A stretch of DNA of 64,000 nucleotides from Rikenellaceae bacterium (GTDB taxonomy: Bacteria; Bacteroidota; Bacteroidia; Bacteroidales; Rikenellaceae), in the NCBI GenBank assembly GCA_015059805.1, contig SUZO01000002.1:1-64000 (forward strand), read 5' to 3'. The stretch's first letter is position 1. Each line of letters starts with the position of its first letter. A program made the position numbers and the translations under genes. This document shows, in pieces, positions 38,712-48,078 of the stretch. Under the pieces are notes generated by a model. The model was not told where the DNA came from and made no database searches. It worked only from the letters and a program-made list of their open reading frames with translations.

Positions 38712-40796
38712 CTATCGTGCAAGTTTGAGGACAAAGTATGGGGTAATCTCACGATATTTTGCATTTTGGAATGTTCGTTTACCCTGCTTTGTGATTTCAC
38801 CCTTGACAGTACCTACTATATTCATCTGCCAAGAAGGTGGGTTCTTTCTACCTCTGAATCGCTCAAGAGCGGTATGGTTGAGCTTGAGGTAGATAATCTT
38901 CTCCGTCTCTTCTGGGAGTATAGTTACTGGTTCAAGGCTAAAGATTCTATGCTTAACGCCCATAACTATCTCTATAGGCTCGTTAAAGCCTGGCTCTTTA
39001 TCAACGATAATCTTGATAGGGATATGTTCATTGGCGTATGCGAATGGAAGCTCATTTGCCACATCAAAGTCCACCGACATGCGGTATGGCGATGGTTGCA
39101 CCACATCTAAAGCCAGCTCAGATGCCTGAATATGGTGGGTATAGTAGAACGCCTGCATCATATTATCTACCGGCACAACATTCGCCTGCTCGCGCCCATC
39201 TGGTGTCGGATATTCAAGTTTCACCTCTATCGGGAAGCGCTCCACCTCAGCATCTTTAGGGGCGGTAATAGAGACGTTCCACCTTTTAGAGCCACGGATA
39301 TTGAGCGAGCTTGTAGTAAATCCCGCCGGCAACCCCTCAACAATAAGATTTGCAGGGCGCTTGACCTTGCCCGTTATATCGACACGGAACGTCGCCGTTC
39401 CACCAGCGGGCACAGTGATATTTGCAGGAGCTACAAAGGCGTTGAATGTCGGCATCTGACGATGTCGCCAGAGCAGGTAGTGATAATCTGCGCCATAACC
39501 TTGATAGAGGTCCTCAACCTCAAGAATCAACACCTCACTACGCTTAGGGGTATATTTCAGCACTGGGTCGGCATGGAAGGTCATCATACCCTGCAGTGGG
39601 TCTTCAGTATCATCTTTTTTTGCCACAACCTTACCATAGCAATCCTTAAATCGCATAACCGCATCTATTCTTGAGCCATTTCTTCTGCCTATAAGCTCAA
39701 CGATTATCGGCTCGCGCATCTGAGCGTTGATAATGTATCGTTTAACCTTTGCTGTTGATGTCAGCGAGTCCGAAATCGCACTCTCAACATTAAGCACAGC
39801 CCCCTCTTTAGGCGTTTGGATATGCTTCACACCCTTTGGCAGAGCATAGAATGATACCGCATCAGATGTTCCGATGTCGTTTGTAAATGTTAGTGAGTTA
39901 TAGCCCGCTTTTTTCACCTTAATCTTTGCCGTTGTAGCGCCGAGATTGACACCCTCAAGCTGCTGCTTGACACTCTTGCCCACCGTTCCATAAGCGGGAT
40001 AACGACCTGTAACAAAAGGTATTACGCCAAGATGAATGCGGTAGTTAAAGTCCTCACGACCGCGGTAGATAGCGTCGTGGATAATAACTGTATAGTTATC
40101 ATTTTTAGGCAGCGTAGTGATAATCACAGGGTCTACATTGTGGTGGTAGTCATCCGAATAGGCGACCTCTCGCCCCTCGGAGTCCACAATTTTGAGCACC
40201 GGCTGGAACCATCCAGGCACTGCATCGGCGATATATGGCACCATCTGGCGTGCCTTGACAGTGGCAACGATAGTTTGCCCCTTCTCCCCCTCAAAGTTAA
40301 AGTAGTCCACTCCGCCAGGGGTGACATATCCACACAGCACAGCTGGCAGAGCGGTTACCCTATTGGGATTTCGCTGCGAAGCCCTATTATTCTCAACAAA
40401 GTTGGGGTACGACGCCACCTCAAATGGCAACATATTTGACACACCACTAACGCCCTGCAATCTCAAGTCGTACATCCCACATGGCACATCGGCAGCGATA
40501 GTAATGCGCAGCTTAACCCTATCGGCAAGCTGGGGGCTACTCTGGTCGTTAAGCCTACGGCGCTTACGTTTTTTCGCGGCGCTCTCCTTAACCGGCTCAA
40601 TTTCAGCGCTTATACCCTCATGGCTAAAGAGCACCTTTGTCGCCTTGTTTATATTGAGTCCTCCCGCCTCTATCTCAACAGTAGTGCCCACCTGCCCACC
40701 AGATGGATAGAGGTAACCAAGGGATAGCTTCTGCGCATAGAGGGTTGTTGAAATAATGGCGCAGAGTATTGTCAGTATGATTCTTCTACTTTTCAT
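38712..40796 (-). CDS. Secreted protein with TIG-like N-terminus and pre-peptidase C-terminal (PPC)-type domains
   Basis: LSLGYLYPSGGQVGTTVEIEAGGLNINKATKVLFSHEGI; FEGEKGQTIVATVKARQM...PVLKIVDSEGREVAYSDDYHHNVDPVIITTLPKNDNYTVIIHDAIYRGREDFNYRIHLG (PPC). Confidence 0.75.
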   Translation of the reverse strand: MKSRRIILTILCAIISTTLYAQKLSLGYLYPSGGQVGTTVEIEAGGLNINKATKVLFSHEGISAEIEPVKESAAKKRKRRRLNDQSSPQLADRVKLRITIAADVPCGMYDLRLQGVSGVSNMLPFEVASYPNFVENNRASQRNPNRVTALPAVLCGYVTPGGVDYFNFEGEKGQTIVATVKARQMVPYIADAVPGWFQPVLKIVDSEGREVAYSDDYHHNVDPVIITTLPKNDNYTVIIHDAIYRGREDFNYRIHLGVIPFVTGRYPAYGTVGKSVKQQLEGVNLGATTAKIKVKKAGYNSLTFTNDIGTSDAVSFYALPKGVKHIQTPKEGAVLNVESAISDSLTSTAKVKRYIINAQMREPIIVELIGRRNGSRIDAVMRFKDCYGKVVAKKDDTEDPLQGMMTFHADPVLKYTPKRSEVLILEVEDLYQGYGADYHYLLWRHRQMPTFNAFVAPANITVPAGGTATFRVDITGKVKRPANLIVEGLPAGFTTSSLNIRGSKRWNVSITAPKDAEVERFPIEVKLEYPTPDGREQANVVPVDNMMQAFYYTHHIQASELALDVVQPSPYRMSVDFDVANELPFAYANEHIPIKIIVDKEPGFNEPIEIVMGVKHRIFSLEPVTILPEETEKIIYLKLNHTALERFRGRKNPPSWQMNIVGTVKGEITKQGKRTFQNAKYREITPYFVLKLAR

Positions 40797-42066
40797 GGTC
40801 AGGCTTTTTTACATCAATAATTTCATAAAGTAACCCATGGCTCTTCTTGCTATCAAGCAGCGACGGCAATATCGGAAGCTCCCCCTCGGATACGTGCGGA
40901 AGTGTTCCATAAGGGTCAATACCCATAAGCAGATATACAGTACCTATCAAGTCACAAGGGCTGACTGGTCGCTGAGCAACCTTCTCACCCGTCTTATCTG
41001 TGGCTCCAAGCACCTTACCGCCCTGAAAGCCACCACCAGCAACAAGATAGCTAAAGGCTGCACCAAAGTGTGCGCGACCACCATTCCAAGGAGCCTCCCA
41101 CAACACCTTTGGCGAGCGACCAAACTCTCCACCACAGAGAATAATGGTACTGTCAAGCAATCCTCGGCTGTCAAGGTCGGCAATAAGTGCCGAGAGTGCT
41201 CTATCAAGGTCAGGAAGCATGGTGTTCATCTTTGAGAAGTGCTTCTTGTGGGTATCCCAGCCCGTTGTGCGGACATTTACAAATGGCACACCCGCCTCAA
41301 CAAGCCTCCTCGCAACAAGACACGACTGTCCAAGCCTTGACTTGCCATATCTCTGCCTTACTGAATCTGGCTCGTTTTTGAGGTTGAACACCTCGCGGCT
41401 ATCGCCCCAGATAAACTCCATATTGACCTTTCGCAATGAGTCTATACTCTTATCACCCTGCTCTTTACCCTCAAAATCGTCAAGCAGAGCCATACGGCTA
41501 TCCATTCTCTGGCGATCAATGTGCTTGTTTACAATGCCCTCTACCTCGTACTCTGAAGACTCAGGCTTTCCACCCGTATCAAAAGATTTGTACTGGTTGC
41601 CCAAAAATCCACCCTCGTTAAAGCGGCTATTTGCGCTTGTAACAGAGATATAGCATGGCAAAATGCCCTTATACGTATCCCTCTTCATATAGGATATCAC
41701 CGCACCAAAAGATGGGTAGACAACCGCTCCACCCGATGTATCACCCGTAATCATGGCGTAGTGTCCCGTTTCGTGGGCGTTACTGCCATGGGTAAGAGAG
41801 CGAATAAGCGAGTATTTATCCGCCATACCCGCCAGCAGTGGCAGCTTCTCGCCAATCTCAATACCCTCAACATTGGTCTTGCACACGCCCTTGAAGTTGC
41901 CGTGGTAATTCCTGCCCATCTCAGGCTTAGGGTCAAAGGTATCCGTCTGCGCAGGTCCACCATCTAAATAGACAAGTATCACCGACTTAGCCCTCTGAGC
42001 ATAGCCACTAAAGCAGATGGTCGCCAATGCTATTATTGTAAGAAAAACTCTTCTCATATTGCCCAA
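40786..42066 (-). CDS. DUF1501 family protein (alkaline-phosphatase superfamily)
   Basis: VILVYLDGGPAQTDTFDPKPEMG, SLTHGSNAHETGHYAMITG, TTGWDTHKKHF, ILCGGEFGRSPKV, NGGRAHFGAAFSYLVAGGGFQGG. Confidence 0.92.
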   Translation of the reverse strand: MGNMRRVFLTIIALATICFSGYAQRAKSVILVYLDGGPAQTDTFDPKPEMGRNYHGNFKGVCKTNVEGIEIGEKLPLLAGMADKYSLIRSLTHGSNAHETGHYAMITGDTSGGAVVYPSFGAVISYMKRDTYKGILPCYISVTSANSRFNEGGFLGNQYKSFDTGGKPESSEYEVEGIVNKHIDRQRMDSRMALLDDFEGKEQGDKSIDSLRKVNMEFIWGDSREVFNLKNEPDSVRQRYGKSRLGQSCLVARRLVEAGVPFVNVRTTGWDTHKKHFSKMNTMLPDLDRALSALIADLDSRGLLDSTIILCGGEFGRSPKVLWEAPWNGGRAHFGAAFSYLVAGGGFQGGKVLGATDKTGEKVAQRPVSPCDLIGTVYLLMGIDPYGTLPHVSEGELPILPSLLDSKKSHGLLYEIIDVKKPDHEK

Positions 42067-42068
42067 AA

Positions 42069-43472
42069 TTAGTGGTTATAAAGAAATTCGTTACTATTTA
42101 TCTGCATCCACATAATGTCAATCGCCACCTCGATAAGTGGAAGGTTGTTTTTAGCCATGTAATCGCTATACATCGCAACCTCCTGTTTAGTCGCTCGGCG
42201 TGACAGCACAAGCAGTGTTATTGAAGATGCAAGTTGCTCAATATTAGCACTATTGACATATATTCTCTGCAATATTGGGCTCTTACGGATACGACTCTCA
42301 AGCACCGAAGAGTTCATCAAATAGAGCAACTGTCGTGAGGTGATGCTGTTGTTACGCTGGCTCTCAAGTGACACATCGCGCGATACCTTACCAAAGAGCT
42401 CCAGTTCGGATGATGATACTGTAGCATCGCCTAAATGTGTAGACCTTGTTCTTGGAGGATAGACGGTAAACGGCTCAGGCACGCGGCTGGTGTATGTACT
42501 CCAAATACCTGTTACCGAGGCTATTGCATCAACGATAACCTCTGCAGGTAGACGCTGAGGGGTAAAACCATCGGCTGAGTTAAACTGCTCCGACATAAGA
42601 ATCCTCTTAAGTAGCGCCCGCATATCAAACTTGCTTGCAATGAAGTAGTCTGTCAGCTCATTAAGTAGCTCTGGATTGGAGGGTTTATTGTCATATCGCC
42701 AATCGTCTGGCTCATGGACTATTCCCCTGCCGAACACCCAAAACCACATACGATTTGCCATAACCTCAGCAAAGCGTCTGTTATCACTTGATGTTAGCCA
42801 ATTTACATAGGTCTCGCGCCAATCACTATCTGCACGCAGTTTGAGGATAGTTGTATCGTCAAGCTCAACCTCCAACTGTGGCACTCTTTTATGAATGTCA
42901 AGGTAGACAATCTCCTCCTTCCACTCCTTTGTAGACTTAAATTTTATCTGCGAGAAGCAGATGTGACCATTATCTGTACACTCACGGTTGCCCAAAAAGA
43001 GTAGGTTGATGTTGTCATAGAAATTTTTGGCGCTTCTCTTCTGAAAGCCACGATAGAAGTTTGCTGCAGGGGCGCGGAAGTTACTGCCAGCGCTGAGCAG
43101 AAGTCCCCGAACCATCTTGTCGTATGGAACATTATTCATCAGCTGCTCATATATCCAGCGGTTGTATGCCTGCACACCGTTAGGCCAGAGGTTACTCGGA
43201 AACTCCGACTTTATACGCAGAATATCTCCCCAGCGCATCTGCATATACTTAAGTCCAAGCTCGCTTGTTATCAAGTGGTCAATAAGCTGCTCGCGCTTGT
43301 TCGGGTTGTTGTCATCAAGAAACTCAACACACTGCGGTGGCGTCGGCAATGCGCCCGTAACGGTAAGGTATGCCCTACGGAGAAAGACCTCGTCGGGGCA
43401 TTTTACCGAACTGTCTGCCTTAACCTTTGAAAATATCAGACAGACAAAAACCAACAGAAAAGCTCTTTTCAT
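42069..43472 (-). CDS. DUF1549/DUF1553 family protein, no cytochrome c domain
   Basis: DEVFLRRAYLTVTGALPTPPQCVEFLDDNNPNKREQLIDHL; QIKFKSTKEW; WLTSSDNRRFAEVMANRMWFWVFGRGIVHEPDDW; LRALLKRILMSEQF-like; SLESQRNNSITSRQLLYLMNS. Confidence 0.9.
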   Translation of the reverse strand: MKRAFLLVFVCLIFSKVKADSSVKCPDEVFLRRAYLTVTGALPTPPQCVEFLDDNNPNKREQLIDHLITSELGLKYMQMRWGDILRIKSEFPSNLWPNGVQAYNRWIYEQLMNNVPYDKMVRGLLLSAGSNFRAPAANFYRGFQKRSAKNFYDNINLLFLGNRECTDNGHICFSQIKFKSTKEWKEEIVYLDIHKRVPQLEVELDDTTILKLRADSDWRETYVNWLTSSDNRRFAEVMANRMWFWVFGRGIVHEPDDWRYDNKPSNPELLNELTDYFIASKFDMRALLKRILMSEQFNSADGFTPQRLPAEVIVDAIASVTGIWSTYTSRVPEPFTVYPPRTRSTHLGDATVSSSELELFGKVSRDVSLESQRNNSITSRQLLYLMNSSVLESRIRKSPILQRIYVNSANIEQLASSITLLVLSRRATKQEVAMYSDYMAKNNLPLIEVAIDIMWMQINSNEFLYNH

Positions 43473-43473
43473 A

Positions 43474-44586
43474 TTATTGCGATATTAAAATTCCCTCTAT
43501 CTCAACAAGTAGTTCACTACGACAAACATCAGCAACGGTATATAGAACTCTCAACTTCGGAAAAGTATGCTCAACCACCGTTTTAACCTGCTCATAATCC
43601 TCTGCACGCTTTATAAACACCTGAAGCTGAGCATACTCCAGCTCGTAAGGGGCGCAACCATATCGTGCCAAATTCTCTGGCGAGACAAGGTGTGCAATGT
43701 TCTCAATAGTCCTTATAGTCTGCATCGTTACCGACTCTGCATCAACACTCTGCTCGCCCCTAATAGCCGCCGTACCCGAAACAAAACAGCAAGCACCGCG
43801 GTTGGTCACAATAACCTTCGCACGCTCAAATTTCGGGGTGCTCTTCATCGCATCTACAGCATTGTCAATAAGCACCTTGTCAGAGTATATATGCGCCGCC
43901 ACCTGCAGTGGGTTATCAATCGGGTAGATACTGTTTTTTGACGACTTGAAGGCTACACACCCAACAATAATACCCCTGCCCGAAGCACCTATGCCCGTCG
44001 CCGCTGGGTAGCCACTCTGCCACGCCCCACCTCGGTAGTATATCGTGCGAGCATCATTAAACTCCTGATAGTTCTGCTTACCCTCTCGCTGCCCGACAAT
44101 ATCTCCGATATAGTTCCACTGGCGCACAATATCATCTACCGCAAATCCATGCGCCGACAATATGCTATCCAACTTACTAAAGACCTCCCAACTCTGCCAC
44201 CTCACACTCCTTGCAAAGTCAGAGGCTGGAATACCCTCAATAAAGAGTAGCGCCTCTTCGTCATCACAGACAGAACCATAACAGATGCCACGACTTTTAC
44301 TAATAGATACTCCACTACAACCCTCAAGGGTATAAATATCAATAGATACCCCACCTTGAGGTAGTAGATATTGAGGGATAAGAGTCACAGGCACTTGCCG
44401 ACCCAATAGTTCATAAATTGTTGATTTTAAGAGAGTAAGATGCTCATGATACTCCAGTTGTGCATCTACTCCACTGCAGACTACTCCACAGACACACTGA
44501 GGCGAGATACCATCCAGTAACTTTTTAATGTCAAAGTATGATGTCCCACCACTTGCGATAGTTGCAGAGTAAACTTTCAGTCCCAT
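43474..44586 (-). CDS. Chorismatase (FkbO/Hyg5/XanB2-like) / Rid-fold protein
   Basis: IVRQWNYIGDIVG...QNYQEFNDARTIYYRGGAWQSGYPAATGIGASGRGIIVGCVAF; C-terminal YGCAPYELEYAQLQVFIKRAEDYEQVKTVVEHTFP. Confidence 0.72.
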   Translation of the reverse strand: MGLKVYSATIASGGTSYFDIKKLLDGISPQCVCGVVCSGVDAQLEYHEHLTLLKSTIYELLGRQVPVTLIPQYLLPQGGVSIDIYTLEGCSGVSISKSRGICYGSVCDDEEALLFIEGIPASDFARSVRWQSWEVFSKLDSILSAHGFAVDDIVRQWNYIGDIVGQREGKQNYQEFNDARTIYYRGGAWQSGYPAATGIGASGRGIIVGCVAFKSSKNSIYPIDNPLQVAAHIYSDKVLIDNAVDAMKSTPKFERAKVIVTNRGACCFVSGTAAIRGEQSVDAESVTMQTIRTIENIAHLVSPENLARYGCAPYELEYAQLQVFIKRAEDYEQVKTVVEHTFPKLRVLYTVADVCRSELLVEIEGILISQ

Positions 44587-44703
44587 AATTTATACAGTCT
44601 CTCTTTTATAGATAAAAGTACAACCAAAAAGTTAAATCTCAAAACGTTTTTTTGCAGCGTTTGCATAAAAATCACTATCTTTACAAAAAAAACTAAAGAG
44701 ACA

Positions 44704-45342
44704 ATGAAAGTGATTCTTACAGGAGCAACAGGATATGTCGGCGAGGGTGTGCTACTTGTCTGCCTCAAAAGAGCGGATATTGAGAAGGTGCTTAGCGTAA
44801 GCCGCCGCCCTTGTGGCATCTTACATCCAAAACTTGAGGAGTATATCGTAGCGGACTTTATGAGCTTGCCAACAGACGACCCGAAACTGCAGGGCTATGA
44901 TGCCTGTTTCTTCTGCGCGGGCAAGAGCAATATCGGTATGTCGCGTGAAGATTTCTACCACCTCTCATACCAGATTACAATGCACTTCGCCAAGGCTATA
45001 GGTCCAAAGCCCAACATCACCTTTATCTATGTCAGTGGTGCTGGCACAAGCGAACACTCCCGCCAATTCTGGTCACAAACAAAGGCAAAGACAGAGCGCG
45101 AGCTGAACCAACTACCCTTCAAAGCCGCCTTCGGCTTCCGCCCCGCAGGTATCAAGCCCGCCAAAGGTCAAAAACGACTGCAGGGCTGGGGCAAATACCA
45201 CTGGCTCTTCACCTGGATACCTGGCTTCTCAAACAGCGTTGAGCAGATTACCATTGCGATGATAAACTGCACAAAACATGGCTATAACAACCGCATTATC
45301 AACGTCAAAGATATTGACATGCTGTCAAAATTGTGCAAATAA
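44704..45342 (+). CDS. NAD(P)-binding/NmrA-like epimerase-family protein
   Basis: MKVILTGATGYVGEGVLLVCLKRADIEKVLSVSRRP; FFCAGKSNIGMS. Confidence 0.87.
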   Translation: MKVILTGATGYVGEGVLLVCLKRADIEKVLSVSRRPCGILHPKLEEYIVADFMSLPTDDPKLQGYDACFFCAGKSNIGMSREDFYHLSYQITMHFAKAIGPKPNITFIYVSGAGTSEHSRQFWSQTKAKTERELNQLPFKAAFGFRPAGIKPAKGQKRLQGWGKYHWLFTWIPGFSNSVEQITIAMINCTKHGYNNRIINVKDIDMLSKLCK

Positions 45343-45481
45343 TACCTACCACCGACCTTTGCACTACCGAAACACAAGTTCCCCTCACAGGAGGGGGGGG
45401 GAGGAGATTGAAGTAGGTAACATAGGCTACCAGGATTGACGGCGCGAGCGCCGCCATCCTGGGGCGCCGCTGACATTTGCA

Positions 45482-45607
45482 GGCTAAGTTTAGCGACCAC
45501 AGTGCTACGCACCTATTTTTTTGTGCTTCACCGCCCTTAAGAACAAGTTCTACGGGGGTAAGCACAAAAAAACCTCTGCCTTTCAGCAGAGGTCGCTAAA
45601 CTTAGTC
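45482..45607. repeat. Nested inverted repeats downstream of tRNA-Gln
   Basis: ggctaagtttagcgacc (45482-45498) / ggtcgctaaacttagtc (45591-45607); nested tttttttgtgctt (45516-45528) / aagcacaaaaaaa (45560-45572). Confidence 0.7.
45573..45592 (-). terminator. tRNA-Gln terminator
   Basis: cctctgc-ctttca-gcagagg with T7 following on the minus strand. Confidence 0.75.
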
Positions 45608-45611
45608 TGAG

Positions 45612-45682
45612 TTGGGCTACCAGGATTCGAACCTAGAATGACAGGACCAGAATCTGTAGTGTTACCATTACACCATAGCCCA
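45612..45682 (-). tRNA. tRNA-Gln (anticodon CTG), CCA not encoded
   Basis: Reverse complement tgggctatggtgtaatggtaacactacagattctggtcctgtcattctaggttcgaatcctggtagccca; loop ttctggt. Confidence 0.92.
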
Positions 45683-45793
45683 ATTGCGAGGGCAAAAGTA
45701 CAACATTTTTTTTCTTTTACAAAGTTTTTTCAAAAAAAAGTGCTATTTTTGTTAAACTTTTTTTTGGAAATAACTATTTAACACTCTTTTATT

Positions 45794-47053
45794 ATGAATA
45801 TCAAACTTCGTTTGACGGTTATGAACTTCCTACAGTTCGCCGTGTGGGGCTCATATCTAACATCTATGGGTACATACCTTTATGGTATTGGTCTATCTGA
45901 GAACATCGGTATATTCTACGCTATGCAGGGTATTGTGTCGCTCTTTATGCCGGCACTGATAGGCATTGTCGCTGACCGATGGATTCAGGCACAGAAGTTA
46001 CTTGGTATATGTCATCTGATAGCTGCATCTTTTATGGTGGCAACTGGCTACTACGCGCTTTCAACTCCGCAGGTTGAGTTTGCGCCGCTATTTACACTCT
46101 ACTCTCTCAGCGTGGCGTTCTACATGCCAACTTTGGGATTGAGCAACTCGGTTGCCTACTCTGGTCTTAGTGGTGCGGGGCTTGATACGGTAAAGCACTT
46201 CCCACCAATTCGTGTATGGGGAACTATCGGTTTTATCTGTGCAATGTGGTGCTGCGACCTATCAGGTTTCCAGGCAACAGCTTGGCAGTTTATTCAGAGT
46301 GCAATTATCGGCGTTGTGTTAGGACTCTACGCCTTTACAATGCCTCAGTGCCCTACTAACAAGGGTGGCAATAAGAAGTCGCTTGTAGAGGCGTTAGGTC
46401 TCAATGCCTTTGCCCTCTTTAAGCAGAAGAAGATGGCGCTATTTTTCATCTTCTCAATTCTGCTGGGTGTATCGCTTCAGATTACTAACGGTTTTGCCAA
46501 TCCATTTATCTCTGACTTTGGTCAGGTGGCAGAGTACGCCAACACCTTTGGCGTTAAGCATGCCAATATTCTTATCTCACTCTCGCAGGTATCTGAGACC
46601 CTCTGCATCCTGCTTATTCCATTCTGCCTCAAGCGTTTTGGTATTAAGAAGGTGATGCTGATGGCTATGTTTGCGTGGGTGCTTCGCTTTGGATTGTTCG
46701 GTCTTGGTAACCCAGGTGCAGGGGTGTGGATGTTCCTGCTCTCAATGATTGTCTACGGTGTGGCATTTGACTTCTTTAATGTCTCTGGTTCACTGTTCGT
46801 TGATAAGGAGACCGACGAGAGCCTCCGCTCATCAGCGCAGGGTCTGTTTATCATGATGACAAACGGTATCGGTGCTACTATCGGAACACTTGGCGCTCAG
46901 CAGGTTATCAACCACTTTGTGGGTGAGAATATGGGCGTAGCTCGCATGGAGGGCTGGTCGCACTCATGGCTTATATTTGCGGCATACGCGCTTGTTGTGG
47001 CGCTACTCTTTGCCGTAGTATTCAAATATAAGCACCAGCCAGAGAAGGAGTAG
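45794..47053 (+). CDS. MFS nucleoside permease (NupG-like)
   Basis: LRLTVMNFLQFAVWGSYLTSMGTYLYGIGLSENIGIFYAMQGIVSLFMPALIGIVADRWI; ASFMVATGYYAL. Confidence 0.9.
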   Translation: MNIKLRLTVMNFLQFAVWGSYLTSMGTYLYGIGLSENIGIFYAMQGIVSLFMPALIGIVADRWIQAQKLLGICHLIAASFMVATGYYALSTPQVEFAPLFTLYSLSVAFYMPTLGLSNSVAYSGLSGAGLDTVKHFPPIRVWGTIGFICAMWCCDLSGFQATAWQFIQSAIIGVVLGLYAFTMPQCPTNKGGNKKSLVEALGLNAFALFKQKKMALFFIFSILLGVSLQITNGFANPFISDFGQVAEYANTFGVKHANILISLSQVSETLCILLIPFCLKRFGIKKVMLMAMFAWVLRFGLFGLGNPGAGVWMFLLSMIVYGVAFDFFNVSGSLFVDKETDESLRSSAQGLFIMMTNGIGATIGTLGAQQVINHFVGENMGVARMEGWSHSWLIFAAYALVVALLFAVVFKYKHQPEKE

Positions 47054-47073
47054 CATTTAGGAGAGAGGTAGCT

Positions 47074-48078
47074 ATGAGAGTTGCAATTTACGGAGCAGGC
47101 TCACTGGGGACAATCTTAGGAGCCTACATTAGCAAGGGTGGCGTAGATATTGAGTTAATAAACCGCAACAAGGCTCACATTGAGGCGCTCAAAAACAACG
47201 GAGCGCACGTTGTGGGTACTGTAGAGTTCACCCAGAGGGTTAATGCCTACACGCCCGACAAGATGAGCGGGGTCTACGACATAATCTTTCTGATGACTAA
47301 GCAGCAGCATAATGCCGAGGTGGTCAATATGCTCAAAGATTATCTTGCTGCGGATGGTGCTATCGTAACCTTCCAGAATGGACTGCCAGAGGTGCAGATT
47401 GCCCAGATTGTGGGTGCAGAGCGTGTTTTGGGCTGCGCTGTAGCGTGGGGAGCAACCCTCAGAGAGCCTGGAGTGTGTGAGCTTACAAGTAGCCCCGATG
47501 CACTATCATTCTCACTGGGCGCACTCTCAGAGCAGGGGAGCAGACACATCGCTAAGGTAAAGCAGCTACTTGAGCTGATGGGCAAGGTAGAGGTTGAGCA
47601 GAACTTTATCGGCACACGCTGGAGCAAGCTGCTCATAAACGCCTCCTTCTCAGGTATGAGCGCAGTACTTGGAACGACATTTGGTGGTGCAGCGTCGGAC
47701 AAAAAGTCTCGCTGTATTGTGCAAGCGATTATCAAAGAGTGCATTGATGTCTGCAAGGCTGGCGGCATCCGTATAGAGCCGGTGCAGGGCAAGGATATTG
47801 TCAAACTGTTAGACTACAATAACGCTCTGAAGCGCGCCTTCTCACTCTTTATCATCCCGATAGCTATCCGCAAGCACGCCAAGCTTAAGGCGAGCATGCT
47901 GCAAGATATTGAGAAGGGAAAACTCACAGAGGTAGATGCTATCAATGGCGCTGTGTCGGCATTTGGTCGCACCGTAGGCTGCCCAACACCGATGAATGAC
48001 CGTGTGGTGGAGATTATTCACCGCATTGAGCAGGGGGAGCTAAGACCAAGTTTTGATAATTTACGCCTATTTGAGTAG
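47074..48078 (+). CDS. panE: Ketopantoate reductase family (2-dehydropantoate 2-reductase)
   Basis: MRVAIYGAGSLGTILGAYISKGG; FLMTKQQHNAEVV; FQNGLPEVQIAQIVGAERVLGCAVAWGA. Confidence 0.87.
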   Translation: MRVAIYGAGSLGTILGAYISKGGVDIELINRNKAHIEALKNNGAHVVGTVEFTQRVNAYTPDKMSGVYDIIFLMTKQQHNAEVVNMLKDYLAADGAIVTFQNGLPEVQIAQIVGAERVLGCAVAWGATLREPGVCELTSSPDALSFSLGALSEQGSRHIAKVKQLLELMGKVEVEQNFIGTRWSKLLINASFSGMSAVLGTTFGGAASDKKSRCIVQAIIKECIDVCKAGGIRIEPVQGKDIVKLLDYNNALKRAFSLFIIPIAIRKHAKLKASMLQDIEKGKLTEVDAINGAVSAFGRTVGCPTPMNDRVVEIIHRIEQGELRPSFDNLRLFE

